Below are positions 39,473 through 47,874 of a stretch of 64,000 nt of DNA, piece after piece (position 1 is the stretch's first letter; each line of letters starts with the position of its first letter). The stretch lies in NCBI RefSeq assembly GCF_900111485.1, contig NZ_FOIC01000003.1, forward strand, positions 1-64,000, read 5' to 3'. The stretch comes from Natrinema hispanicum. GTDB lineage: Archaea; Halobacteriota; Halobacteria; Halobacteriales; Natrialbaceae. The position numbers and the translations under genes were made by a program. The notes beneath the pieces were generated by a model that was not told the origin of the DNA, did not search any database, and was given only the letters and a program-made list of their open reading frames with translations.

Positions 39473-40266
39473 GGTAACTTCGCACCGGGTTTCGGATGCG
39501 TGCGGGTAATCGTGATCGGACACGTCGACGGTGCTTGCTCCTCGTCCTCCGAGAGCATATACTGGGGCCACTCGCGGTCGCCTTCGACACCCCAGTCACC
39601 GAGATCGGCGTGAGGACAGACTCCATCGTAGCCCTCGAGGCGATCCTGAATCACGTCGCGAGCGTGCTGGCCGGCCTCGGTGTCGGCTGTCACGTCGAGG
39701 TTCTCGAACAGCGCGCGGGGCTGGAACGTGATCTCGAGGCCGATCGGACAGTACCGGCTCTTGCGTGTCTCATAGAATGGGGCCCGACAGGTCGGGAACA
39801 TGGGCTCACCGCCGAGACAGAACTCCCAGTAGGGATCGTCGGGATCAGTTGGGATGTCCTCGGGCCACGGCTCAGGATCGTGGCAGTGCAGCGTCTGGAG
39901 GATGTGCCACAGCGTCTCGTGATACTCCGCCTCCGAGAGCGGTTCTTCGGGCGGTTTGAAGAAGGTAACCAGCGAGGCGCGCTCCGAGTGATCCTCGAAG
40001 ATCTCGAGGTACTCGAGGATGCGATCGCGCAGGCCCAAGAGCGCATCCGCGTCGCTCATCGAGGGGACCGCAGTGTAGATCGGCTCGCCGTTCTGGACGG
40101 ATTCAGCGCCGAAAAAGCAGGGGAACGGCGTCTCGTTTCGCTCGCCGAGCAGTCCGTCGCGAAACGAGTGCCAGTGATCAGCGACCCACTCCGGCGTTTC
40201 TCCGGCCTGCACGCGCTGATCGAGCGTTTCCTGGTCCATCAGCGACTGGATGCCCGGTTCGTTCAT
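39469..40266 (-). CDS. YqcI/YcgG family protein
   Basis: The 265-residue protein starts [15 protein letters not shown]. The features [11 protein letters not shown] near residue 52, [16 protein letters not shown] near 128, [12 protein letters not shown] near 158 and [15 protein letters not shown] near 179 match the YqcI/YcgG family, whose members are of unknown function and often sit with small-molecule metabolism genes. A GAGGTCGAAG leader lies before the ATG. A much longer frame reaching 40704 is not supported. It is coupled by a 4-base overlap to the isochorismatase-like hydrolase, so both probably act on the same compound. Confidence 0.88.
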   Translation of the reverse strand: MNEPGIQSLMDQETLDQRVQAGETPEWVADHWHSFRDGLLGERNETPFPCFFGAESVQNGEPIYTAVPSMSDADALLGLRDRILEYLEIFEDHSERASLVTFFKPPEEPLSEAEYHETLWHILQTLHCHDPEPWPEDIPTDPDDPYWEFCLGGEPMFPTCRAPFYETRKSRYCPIGLEITFQPRALFENLDVTADTEAGQHARDVIQDRLEGYDGVCPHADLGDWGVEGDREWPQYMLSEDEEQAPSTCPITITRTHPKPGAKLP

Positions 40267-40550
40267 CGTGTCTCTCTCTTCGACCTCACGAAAATGTAGT
40301 TTCTGCTTCCGCCGGTCGGAGTAGCAACGAATACTTCTGATTTCCCGTTCTCGCAGCTCGGAACACGATGTCTTTTCTCCGATTAGACGCGGGGAAACGG
40401 GACAAATAGCGACCGTCATGGTGCTTGTTCGCTCGCGCGCGCTACGACGAGCTTGTGGTCGTCTCCTTCGACGCGCCGGTTGCAAGCGTGCTCCGTCGCG
40501 CCGCGGCCGGAACGCACCGGCGTCGGGAACCGTCGATTCGACGACGGGTA

Positions 40551-41039
40551 TCAGCGCTGGGTCGTTCCACGCCGGGCGACACGCTCGATACTGTCGCCCT
40601 CCGTCACGACGCCGTCCTCGAGGAGCCGCGCTCGAAGCCCACCCCGATGAACCAGCGCCTCGCGGATCCCCTCTTTTTCGAGGTGGCGCTCGAGGTACGA
40701 ACACGGCTCGCAGAGTTCGATCCCTTCGCAGACAACCTCGCCGACCCGAAACCGCTCGCCGACCAGATGGTTGAGAGCGATCCCCGCAGTTGTGAGATTC
40801 CGACGATGAACGCCGGACTCGAGGTCGATCCCGTAGTCGCGTTCGACCGCCGCGAGCGCTTCAGCCTCGATGAGCGTGAGGTCGCTGCCCTCGCGGTCGG
40901 CGAACGTCCCCTCGGTGGCGTAGTAGCGATCGCCCTCGAGCCCTCGCTGGGCAACTGCAGTCACTTGCTCGACGCGTTCCATCGGTGCGCCCTGTTCCGA
41001 CGCGATGTGGATCGCCCGGATCGTTCCCGTCGCTGTCAT
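40551..41039 (-). CDS. MOSC domain protein
   Basis: The 162-residue protein has the MOSC fold found in molybdenum-cofactor sulfurases and YiiM. Conserved parts are GLEGDRYY near residue 34, DLTLIEAEAL near 53, HRRNLTTAGI near 79 and the Cys-containing CEGIELCEPCSYL near 105. The last one holds candidate sulfur-carrying cysteines. The whole gene is one domain. Its stop is not close to other genes, and repeat B lies before its start (41096-41177). Substrate and role are not evident. Related small MOSC proteins detoxify N-hydroxylated bases. Confidence 0.92.
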   Translation of the reverse strand: MTATGTIRAIHIASEQGAPMERVEQVTAVAQRGLEGDRYYATEGTFADREGSDLTLIEAEALAAVERDYGIDLESGVHRRNLTTAGIALNHLVGERFRVGEVVCEGIELCEPCSYLERHLEKEGIREALVHRGGLRARLLEDGVVTEGDSIERVARRGTTQR

Positions 41040-41095
41040 GGGTTGGACGAGGGCCGCGACCGAGGAATATCGATCGCTCTCCTGTCGCCCGGTTC

Positions 41096-41177
41096 ATACG
41101 GACTCCTGTCAGTCAGTGCCGGTGGGCCCGCGACCCGCACTGCGGGCCCACCGGGACATCGGGACAGCAGACCGTCT
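41096..41177. repeat. Palindromic element, copy B
   Basis: The 82-bp element begins ATACGGACTCCTGTCAGTCA and ends GGGACAGCAGACCGTCT. Its inner arms CCGGTGGGCCCGC and GCGGGCCCACCGG are perfectly complementary. The base after it, with the last T, gives TCA, which reads as the TGA stop of the DUF2071 gene on the minus strand (41177-41179). Confidence 0.9.
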
Positions 41178-41869
41178 CACTCCCAGCGACGATTTCGCGA
41201 CGAGGTGATGTCGACGCCACGACTGTAGTAACAGACTGGCGAGCCGGCGGGCCGGTCGAACCCGTTGGCCGCGAACAGCGTGTTCGTCTCGATGGAGACC
41301 GTCGCCGGCCGCAGCGTCCACGGCTCGTGGTCGATGTCGGCGTAGCGAAGGGTGCCGTCTCGAGCCGTCGTGTAGTATCGGTAGTGTTCGGTGAGAAACG
41401 CCGCCAGCGAGCCGGGTTCGGGGACGAACGAGTCACCGACCGGCTCGTAGGTGCCCGCGAACGTCGCCGGCGAAGCGCCCGGATGGCGTCGCTCGCTCGT
41501 AAACGCGATGCCACGGTCGGTCCCCGCCAACTCGATGTCAGCGTAGTAGTAGGGCAGCCGGTGAAAGAGACGGGCGGCGACGACGCCGAGAGCACCCTCC
41601 GCGTCGAGACTGAAGAAGTAGACGCCGGGCTCGCCGTCCCGGCTGACGTAGGTCCGGAGATTGAGTTCGGGAAGAGCGACGCCCGCCGCTGCGGGAAGCC
41701 CGCGCGGGCGAACGTCGACGTTCAGATACGGCACGACCGACAGCCACGCCCGGCCGTCGTAGGTTTCGACATCGAGGCCATCCGGAAGCTGAGCCGCGAC
41801 GATGTCGGGATCGACCGGCCAGTTAGCAAAGAGCAGGTGTCGCCAGCCCATCGCGATCGGGAGACTCAT
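41177..41869 (-). CDS. DUF2071 (YqjF-like) protein
   Basis: The 230-residue protein starts MSLPIAMGWRHLLFANWPVDPD. Motifs GMGWRHLLFANWPV-like text, TYDGRAWLSVVPY near residue 45, LPELNLRTYV near 72 and GVYFFSLDAEG near 88 match the YqjF/DUF2071 family. A second half (residues about 170-230) has the acetoacetate decarboxylase-like fold seen in relatives. An upstream frame reaching 42187 is unlikely. The stop codon TGA is shared with the right end of repeat B, so the element sits exactly at the gene end. Function is unknown. Confidence 0.85.
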   Translation of the reverse strand: MSLPIAMGWRHLLFANWPVDPDIVAAQLPDGLDVETYDGRAWLSVVPYLNVDVRPRGLPAAAGVALPELNLRTYVSRDGEPGVYFFSLDAEGALGVVAARLFHRLPYYYADIELAGTDRGIAFTSERRHPGASPATFAGTYEPVGDSFVPEPGSLAAFLTEHYRYYTTARDGTLRYADIDHEPWTLRPATVSIETNTLFAANGFDRPAGSPVCYYSRGVDITSSRNRRWE

Positions 41870-41975
41870 ACTGAAATTCGGTGGCACTGGGATGAAAAGC
41901 TGTAGCCAAACGTCGTCAAACGACTGTCCCCGCGTGGACGATCGGACGCTGTCGGCCGTCGATCGCTCGACCGTC

Positions 41976-42380
41976 TTAGGTTGTGTCAGTGGCGTCCGCT
42001 GAATCGGTCTCGTCGGCCGTCCTGATCCGACTCCAGCCGCCAGCACCGAGCAACACGACGACGAGGATGTATCCATAGAGGAGGAGATGCACTGGACTCT
42101 CCGGCGACATACTGAGACTGATAAGCGCCATTCCGACCGCGTACGCCACGAGACCACCGATAGCAAGGTTCGACGGTCGAATGCCACTGAGCGCCGTCGC
42201 TGCGATTCCGACAGCCCCCGCCAGAACCGTCAGCAGGACGAGCACGAGTGATTCGGTCTGTGCGGCCTCCGGAAGTACCGTCCACCACTGCCAGAACAGC
42301 TCGTCAGGTGGCCAGAGAACGAAGCCGGCAGCGAACACCACGATCGCACCGATACCGATTTCGCGCAGCCGACTACTCAT
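41976..42380 (-). CDS. Four-helix membrane protein, unknown function
   Basis: The 134-residue protein starts MSSRLREIGIGAIVVFAAGF. It has four hydrophobic segments: about residues 8-25, 40-62, 68-86 and 92-112, with an acidic tail TADETDSADATDTT. A WPPDELFWQWWTVLP loop lies between the first two and is Trp-rich. The frame extends to 42485 but that part is Arg-rich and not membrane-like. It is near the DUF2071 gene on the same strand with a 106-base gap. No family recognised. Confidence 0.72.
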   Translation of the reverse strand: MSSRLREIGIGAIVVFAAGFVLWPPDELFWQWWTVLPEAAQTESLVLVLLTVLAGAVGIAATALSGIRPSNLAIGGLVAYAVGMALISLSMSPESPVHLLLYGYILVVVLLGAGGWSRIRTADETDSADATDTT

Positions 42381-42433
42381 ACCGCCAATAATTCGCCGAT
42401 GGCACAAAAGCGTCGGGACCCGTCCGGTACCCG

Positions 42434-42470
42434 TTACACATACTCGGGCACCCAGCCTCCGTCGACCTCG
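42434..42470 (-). pseudogene. 3' relic of a duplicated SDR gene
   Basis: On the minus strand the bases encode EVDGGWVPEYV followed by a stop. That is nearly the same as the C-terminus EVDGGWLPETV of the intact SDR gene that ends at 42587, about 120 bases away. At the DNA level the two share cagcc(t/g)ccgtcgacctcg. Only this end of the second copy is recognisable, so it is a leftover of a tandem copy after deletion, or of a recombination event. Confidence 0.7.
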
Positions 42471-42534
42471 CTGTTCTCTACCCACCTTTTTACTTCGTCG
42501 GGGGCTCTCGCTGTGCTCGAGCCCCGCTTCTCAC

Positions 42535-42552
42535 AAAAATCCGGCCCAAAAA
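42535..42552 (-). terminator. Oligo-T terminator after the SDR gene
   Basis: On the minus strand two runs of five T (42548-42552 and 42535-42539) lie 35-52 bases after the SDR stop, the typical archaeal termination signal. A GGGGCTC/GAGCCCC hairpin (42501-42507 and 42519-42525) follows. Confidence 0.5.
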
Positions 42553-42586
42553 CGTCCCGCGACACACAGCGCCGCGGTCCGATCGC

Positions 42587-43327
42587 TTACACAGTCTCAG
42601 GCAACCAGCCGCCGTCGACCTCGATATTTTCCCCGCTGACGTACGCACTGTCCGGATCGAGGAAGAAATACAACGGCGCGATCAGATCCTCGAAGCTTGC
42701 GGGCCGATCGCGTGGCAACTCGTCAGGGAACTCGTCGGAGTTCTCAACGACGTACGGCGAGATGGCGTTGACCGTGATCCCGTCGTCCTGGGTGTCCGCC
42801 GCGAGCATACGCGTAAACATCAACACGCCCTTCTTCGCGACAAAGTAGGGGAAGTTCTTCGGGCTGACAAGTCCCTGCTCGCTCGAGGCGTAGCCGATGT
42901 TTACGATTCGGCCAGCCCCGGCCTCGCGCATCCCGGGTAGCGCCCGCTTCGAGCAGAGATAGGTACCAGTGAGGTTCGTCTCGAGGACGCGGGTCCACTC
43001 CTCGAACGCGAGGTCGTCCCAGCGGGCAGGTGCGAAGTCGCCGACGTTGTTGACCAACACGTCGACGTCGCCGAGGTCGGCCTCGATAGCTGCGAAGAGG
43101 CCGTCGACGCTGTCGGGATCGGTAACATCGGCTTGGACCGTCATCGCCGCTGATGCGCCACGCTCGCGGGCCTGATCGGCCACCTCGCGGGCCGCATCGG
43201 CGCTGGTGTGGTAGTGGACCGCCGTCGCCGCGCCGCAGTCGGCCGTCGCCAACAGCAGTTCGCGACCGACGCCCCGTCCACTACCCGTCACGAGTACCGT
43301 TTTCCCGTCGAGATCGGGTCCGTCCAT
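42587..43327 (-). CDS. Short-chain dehydrogenase/reductase
   Basis: The 246-residue SDR has the cofactor motif TGSGRGVGREL near residue 15, NNVGD near 92, a Ser in NIGYASSEQ near 142, and YFVAKKG (catalytic Tyr-x-x-x-Lys) near 158. The C-terminal EVDGGWLPETV is the usual end of FabG-type enzymes. It is an oxidoreductase acting on an alcohol or ketone with NAD(P). The start ATG 43327 is chosen over a frame reaching 43714 that overlaps the UspA gene. The 3' end of a related gene copy survives downstream at 42434-42470. Confidence 0.93.
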   Translation of the reverse strand: MDGPDLDGKTVLVTGSGRGVGRELLLATADCGAATAVHYHTSADAAREVADQARERGASAAMTVQADVTDPDSVDGLFAAIEADLGDVDVLVNNVGDFAPARWDDLAFEEWTRVLETNLTGTYLCSKRALPGMREAGAGRIVNIGYASSEQGLVSPKNFPYFVAKKGVLMFTRMLAADTQDDGITVNAISPYVVENSDEFPDELPRDRPASFEDLIAPLYFFLDPDSAYVSGENIEVDGGWLPETV

Positions 43328-43457
43328 GCGTCGATACTCGGCGACAGCGCTGAAAACGATGACGGCGTGGGAGTGCCGGCTGTCCGGGGTTCCGTCGACA
43401 ATGATCCCGTCGCCATCCTGCCGCGGCTTTACGATGCTGTGGATCGATTCACTACCC

Positions 43458-43925
43458 ATGTTAGACACGGTGTTACTCGCGGTCGGTCCCGGCGACGAAG
43501 ACCGCAGCGAGCGACTGGCCGAGGCAGTCCTCGCGGTCGCACAGCCCGCCGACGCCACCGTCGTCCTCGTCCACGTCTTTACGAGCACCGAGTACGACGA
43601 GGTCCTCGAGCGCCTCGAGTTCGACCGCACCCTCGAGGAGATCGATCCCGACGTGGTCGCAACACGCCACTCGACGATTCGCGAGTTACAAACCATCTTC
43701 GACGAGCACGACATCGACTACGAGATCCGTGGCGTTGTCGGGGATCACGGCCAGTCGATCGTCGACCTCGCAGCGAGTACCGATGCCGACCGCGTCGTCG
43801 TCGGCGGGCGGCGGCGATCGCCGACCGGGAAAGCCGTCTTCGGCTCGACGGCACAGGAAGTGCTCCTGTCGGCACCGTGTCCCGTCACCTTCGTCCGCAG
43901 TGATGACTCGACTCCTGGCCGCTAG
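43458..43925 (+). CDS. Universal stress protein (UspA family), paralogue 1 of a tandem pair
   Basis: The 155-residue protein starts MLDTVLLAVGPGDEDRSE. Its C-terminal motif GGRRRSPTGKAVFGSTAQEVLLSA keeps the glycines and the G-S of the nucleotide loop in altered form, and SAPCPVTFVR ends the domain. A TATA-like gctttacg lies about 25 bases before the ATG. It is clearly related to the gene at 44054: both begin DTVLLAVGP, both have GGRRRSP. Other frames extending to 43326 are not needed. Confidence 0.9.
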   Translation: MLDTVLLAVGPGDEDRSERLAEAVLAVAQPADATVVLVHVFTSTEYDEVLERLEFDRTLEEIDPDVVATRHSTIRELQTIFDEHDIDYEIRGVVGDHGQSIVDLAASTDADRVVVGGRRRSPTGKAVFGSTAQEVLLSAPCPVTFVRSDDSTPGR

Positions 43926-44053
43926 CTATCAAACCAGTGTCAGGATGGCGACGGCACAGGCCCAGCACTGGCACCAGTAAAACGGTTGCGGTCAGTGCTA
44001 GACCCCTCCACCGACGAGAATACTTATGCAGGTGGCCCAACCACTGTGGGGAC

Positions 44054-44518
44054 ATGGCAATCGATACGGTACTCCTTGCAGTCGGACCGATGGACACAGT
44101 ACGCGCGCCGGAACTCGCCGAGACCGTGCTCGAGATCGCCGAGCCACTCGACGCGAAAGTCGTGATCGGACACGCGTTCACTGAAGACGAGTACGAGGAC
44201 ATCCACGAGGATATCGGCTTCGATGCCCGCGCCGACGATGTCGATCCCGACGAGGTCGCCGCCGAGCGCGCGCCGGTGCCGGAACTCGCCGAACGGTTCG
44301 AGGAGGCAGGTGTCGAGTACGAGATCAAAGGTGCACTCGGCGAAGTCAGTACCAAAGTCGTCGACATGGCAGTCGATGTCGACGCCGATCGGATGGTCGT
44401 CGGCGGCCGCCGCCGCTCCCCAGCCGAAAAGGCCGTTCTCGGCTCCGTCTCGCAAGAGATCATCCTCTCGGCTCCCTGTCCGGTCACCTACTTCCGCGAC
44501 CTCGACGTCATGGAGTAA
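44054..44518 (+). CDS. Universal stress protein (UspA family), paralogue 2 of a tandem pair
   Basis: The 154-residue protein begins MAIDTVLLAVGPMDTVRAPE and has the C-terminal loop GGRRRSPAEKAVLGSVSQEIILSAPCPV. It shares blocks with the preceding UspA gene (VLLAVGP, GGRRRSP, SAPCPVT) and is probably its tandem duplicate. A TATA-like aatacttatg at about 44020-44029 is about 27 bases upstream, so each copy has its own promoter. It is convergent with the gene at 44732, and repeat C lies between. Confidence 0.92.
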   Translation: MAIDTVLLAVGPMDTVRAPELAETVLEIAEPLDAKVVIGHAFTEDEYEDIHEDIGFDARADDVDPDEVAAERAPVPELAERFEEAGVEYEIKGALGEVSTKVVDMAVDVDADRMVVGGRRRSPAEKAVLGSVSQEIILSAPCPVTYFRDLDVME

Positions 44519-44652
44519 CGCGACGGACCTGACGCTGTCGGACGGATCGATCCCGCTTTTCGCCCTCTCTTTGTAGTCCACCAGACGCCGGTCCCGGCTC
44601 CGTTCGACGACGATGTCGGCTGGCAGTGCGCACTGATGATCGACTTCGGCTC

Positions 44653-44732
44653 ATACGGCCTGCTGTCACGATTTCCCGGTGGGACCGCAGGGCGGTCGCA
44701 GCCGGCCGGCACTGACTGACGGGCGTCCGTAT
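44653..44732. repeat. Palindromic element, copy C
   Basis: The 80-bp element begins ATACGGCCTGCTGTCACG and ends GACGGGCGTCCGTAT. Inner arms carry CCCGGTGGGACCGCAGG and a less exact right side GCAGCCGGCCGGC. The following bases make TCA (44732-44734), the TGA stop of the minus-strand gene ending there. It lies between two convergent genes. Confidence 0.8.
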
Positions 44733-45166
44733 CAGTGGTCGCTCCCTGCCTGTCGTTTCCACTCCCGTTCCTGTCTCCGCTCGCGGACGTGGCGCTTCCC
44801 GTCGGCCAGTTCCCGTCGGACCCGCTGCTCGAGTGCTCGCGTTTCGGCCAGCAGGCTCTCCTGGAAGTGCTCGAGGATGTCGTAGGACCAGCGGTCCTCG
44901 TCGACGACGCCGTGGGGAAGGAGGTCATCCCGAATCGCGTCGGCAAGGTCGTCGTGGCCGGCCGCTCTGAGCTGTGCTTCAGCCCGACAGAGGTGATCCA
45001 TCCCGTGGCCCGTCGCGTGGTGGAACTCGAGCAGACAGCCCTGGGCGCGCTGAGCCCACTCGAGGCCCAGTTCGACCTCGTGGAGGGCCTCGAGTTCCGT
45101 CTCGGACAGCGCCGTCGCCGGCTCTGACTCGGCGTCCGTATCAGCGCGTGAGTCATCGGTGGCCAT
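44732..45166 (-). CDS. Helical His/Glu-rich protein, unknown function
   Basis: The 144-residue protein has an acidic N-terminus (about residues 1-22) and then a long helical region. Conserved-looking blocks are ELGLEWAQRAQGCLLEFHHATGHGMDHL (residues about 32-59, described here by its His cluster), DDLLPHGVVDEDRWSYDILEHFQ near 84, and a basic C-terminal helix. The several Glu and His spaced along helices would suit a four-helix-bundle metal site, but no hemerythrin or ferritin signature is exact. Its stop codon lies in repeat C. Upstream palindromes (45171-45201) suggest specific repression. Confidence 0.7.
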   Translation of the reverse strand: MATDDSRADTDAESEPATALSETELEALHEVELGLEWAQRAQGCLLEFHHATGHGMDHLCRAEAQLRAAGHDDLADAIRDDLLPHGVVDEDRWSYDILEHFQESLLAETRALEQRVRRELADGKRHVRERRQEREWKRQAGSDH

Positions 45167-45170
45167 ACAA

Positions 45171-45201
45171 TACGTATGCTACGTAGTGACATACATATGT
45201 C
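45171..45201 (-). promoter_or_regulatory. Two palindromes over the promoter of the 44732-45166 gene
   Basis: TACGTATGCTACGTA (45171-45185) lies just before the start codon, and GACATA-CA-TATGTC (45188-45201), a perfect inverted repeat, overlaps the likely TATA (catatgtatg on the minus strand, about 26 bases before ATG 45166). The placement is that of repressor-binding sites between TATA and start. Confidence 0.5.
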
Positions 45202-45319
45202 GCCGGCCACCCGAGACGACGGGAGGCTACCTTGTCTGCCTCGAACGTATCGAAATCGATACTCGTCGTCGAGTACAATCTGGGTAGTTAAGTACGGTCG
45301 CGGTCGTCTCTAGAGTAGC

Positions 45320-46297
45320 ATGGTCTACTATGCGGGCGTCGATCTCGGCGCGACCAACGTCCGGGCTGTCGTCGCCGAGGCGGACGGGACGAGGATCGGT
45401 GTGAGCCGCCGATCGACGCCGCGTGGGCCGACGGGTATCGACGTGACGGAAGGAGTCTTGCGAACGCTTCGCAATGCCTGTGACGAGGCCGGGGTCGATC
45501 CCAAACGAATCACTGCCGCTGGGATCGGCTCGATCGGACCGTTCGACCTCGCTGAAGGGGCGGTGATCGATCCCGCGAACCTGCCCGACTCGATCGACCG
45601 CATCCCGCTGACCGGCCCGATCTCGAAGCTGATCGACAGCGACGACGTCTACCTCCACAACGATACGACCGCAGGCGTCATCGGCGAGCGATTTCACGCC
45701 GCCAGCAACCCCGACGACATGGTCTACATCACCATCTCCTCGGGGATCGGTGCCGGCGTCTGCTCCGACGGCCGCATCGTCAGTGGCTGGGACGGCAACG
45801 CCGGCGAGGTCGGCCACTACGTCGTCGACCCCCATGGCCGGCTGACCTGTGGCTGCGGCCACGACGGCCACTGGGAGGCCTACTGTTCGGGCAACGCCAT
45901 TCCCGATTTCGCCCGACTGCTTGCTGACGACGACCCGACGATTGCGACCGACCTCCCGCTCGAGGGACCGGAGTTCACGGCGAAGGATGTCTTCGATCTC
46001 GCCGGCGAGGACGAACTGGCTGACTACGTCATCGACCAACTCGCCCACTGGAACGCGATCGGCGTTACGAACGTGATCCACGCATTCGCGCCGATCGTCG
46101 TCTCCTTCGGCGGCGCAGTCGCATTGCACAACGAGGAACTGGTCGTCGATCCCATCCGCGAGCGCGTCTCGGAGATGGTGATGACGAACGTGCCGGAGAT
46201 TCACGTCACCGAACTGGGCGACGACGTCGTCGTCGAAGGAGCACTCGCCAGCGCGCTGACCGAGGGAACCGGGGATCGGCGTCGGCTCCGCGGCTGA
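45320..46297 (+). CDS. ROK-family sugar kinase (glucokinase-like)
   Basis: The 325-residue kinase has the ATP motif GVDLGATNVRA near residue 6, a phosphate loop SSGIGAGV near 137, and the ROK zinc signature GHYVVDPHGRLTCGCG followed by GHWEAYCSG near residue 171-195. The family phosphorylates glucose or related sugars, or acts as repressors. No N-terminal DNA-binding domain is present, so this is an enzyme. The gene stands alone, with an AT-rich tagttaagtac at about 45286 as a possible TATA. Haloarchaeal relatives are glucokinases, and I lean that way. Confidence 0.92.
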   Translation: MVYYAGVDLGATNVRAVVAEADGTRIGVSRRSTPRGPTGIDVTEGVLRTLRNACDEAGVDPKRITAAGIGSIGPFDLAEGAVIDPANLPDSIDRIPLTGPISKLIDSDDVYLHNDTTAGVIGERFHAASNPDDMVYITISSGIGAGVCSDGRIVSGWDGNAGEVGHYVVDPHGRLTCGCGHDGHWEAYCSGNAIPDFARLLADDDPTIATDLPLEGPEFTAKDVFDLAGEDELADYVIDQLAHWNAIGVTNVIHAFAPIVVSFGGAVALHNEELVVDPIRERVSEMVMTNVPEIHVTELGDDVVVEGALASALTEGTGDRRRLRG

Positions 46298-46374
46298 CTC
46301 GTTCGCACGGCTCGGTCGCGGTGTCCGTCGCCGAGTCCACCGCCTTCTATGTAGCTGTGTCCGCTGTTCTAACT

Positions 46375-47814
46375 ATGAAGCGGAGAGCGTTCCTCACGAA
46401 AGGCGGTGTCGCTGGGCTCGGTCTGTCCCTGCCGTCTGCGGCCGTGACATCCCGATCGACTGCCGCGAGATCCCAGCAACAGGAACCATACGAGCCGCTT
46501 GGACAGACCGCTCTCACCGGCGCTGCCGAAGCCGTCGTCGGCGACAACGAGCTCGTGTACGTCGCCGCAACCACCGGATTCGAAATCGTCGATGTGAGCG
46601 ATCCCGCCGAGCCGACGGTCCTCACCGAGGAGCGCGACATCGAGATCGACGACGCGCCGCTGACGCAGATCCTCGATCTGACCGTCGACGGCGACCGGCT
46701 GATCGTCGCCGGCCCGGCCGAAACCGCCGGCGCAAGCGACCTGTTTCTTGGCTTTCGGCGGTACGACGTGAGCGATCCTGCCGAGCCTGCCCCGACCGGT
46801 GCCTTCGAAACAGGATTCCACATTCACAACTGCTTTCTTGAGGGTGACCGGCTGTTCGTCGTCGAGAACATGCGCAATGAAAACCGACTCGTGATCTTCG
46901 ACGTCGGCGGCGACGAGATCACACGGCTTGGAGACTGGTCGCTGCTGGACCACGAGCCTGGCTGGCGCGATATCCACTGGCTCGGGCGCTATCTCCACGA
47001 CGTCTACGTCCAAGATGAGACGGCCTACCTCCCCTGCTGGAACGCCGGAACCTACCTCCTCGACGTCAGCGAGTCGGCCGATCCCTCGGTTATCTCCCAC
47101 GTCGCGGACACGACACTCGAGGCCCAACGCGAGCTCGATGGCTTTCGAGATGGCGTCTACGGGTTGCCTGGGAACGATCACTACGCGGCGGTCGACGACG
47201 ACGGCGACCTGATGGCGGTCGGCCGGGAGGCGTGGGCGACTGGCGGGGCCGAACCCGACCATCCAGGCGGGATTGACCTCTACGACGTAAGCGATCCGAC
47301 CGAGCCAGTCCACCGGGGATCGATCGACGCCCCGCGGACGGCCGACGAATCCTATCGCGGCGGGACCTGGACGACCTCGCACAACTTCGAGCTACGCGGC
47401 GGCCGACTCTACTCGGCATGGTACCGCGCCGGTGTCCAAATCCACGACGTGTCCGATCCCACTGCCCCCGAGCGGCTCGCCTGGTGGCGCAACCCGGCCG
47501 AAACGGGGTTCTGGACCGCACAGGTCGTCGAACCGGGCGAGACGTTCATCGCCTCGAGCACGGCGGCGATTCCGAACACGTCGCTCGAGGGTGCACTCTA
47601 CACCTTCCCGGCCGAGGCCGGGACGCAGGCCGATCCGCCGTCACTGCAACCACCCGCCGAGTGGCTTGGGGACAACGACGCGAACGAAACGAGCGGAAAC
47701 GAATCTGACGATGACACTGATTCGAGCCCGGGTTTCACCGGCGTCGCCGGGGTCGTCGGTGGCAGCGTTGCACTCGAGTGGCTGCGCCGACGCCACGGAA
47801 ACGTTCAGGATTAA
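46375..47814 (+). CDS. Tat-exported LVIVD beta-propeller protein with PGF-CTERM
   Basis: The 479-residue protein starts MKRRAFLTKGGVAGLG, a twin-arginine signal (RRxFL). Repeats around FEIVDVSDPAEP (near residue 70), YDVSDPAEP, LLDVSESADPS, LYDVSDPTEP and IHDVSDPTAPE are the LVIVD motif, which builds a beta-propeller in surface proteins. The C-terminus has an Asn/Thr/Asp-rich linker, then SPGFTGVAGVVGG and an Arg-rich tail (RRRHG): the PGF-CTERM sorting signal that archaeosortase ArtA cleaves for lipid attachment. So the protein is probably folded inside, exported by Tat, and lipid-anchored outside. The ATG at 46375 gives the signal directly. Its binding partner is unknown. Confidence 0.9.
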   Translation: MKRRAFLTKGGVAGLGLSLPSAAVTSRSTAARSQQQEPYEPLGQTALTGAAEAVVGDNELVYVAATTGFEIVDVSDPAEPTVLTEERDIEIDDAPLTQILDLTVDGDRLIVAGPAETAGASDLFLGFRRYDVSDPAEPAPTGAFETGFHIHNCFLEGDRLFVVENMRNENRLVIFDVGGDEITRLGDWSLLDHEPGWRDIHWLGRYLHDVYVQDETAYLPCWNAGTYLLDVSESADPSVISHVADTTLEAQRELDGFRDGVYGLPGNDHYAAVDDDGDLMAVGREAWATGGAEPDHPGGIDLYDVSDPTEPVHRGSIDAPRTADESYRGGTWTTSHNFELRGGRLYSAWYRAGVQIHDVSDPTAPERLAWWRNPAETGFWTAQVVEPGETFIASSTAAIPNTSLEGALYTFPAEAGTQADPPSLQPPAEWLGDNDANETSGNESDDDTDSSPGFTGVAGVVGGSVALEWLRRRHGNVQD

Positions 47815-47874
47815 TTCGCGTGATTTCGGCCGCGTGACCGAACTTATTCCCCGTTCGAGCACTTAGGCTGAGCC

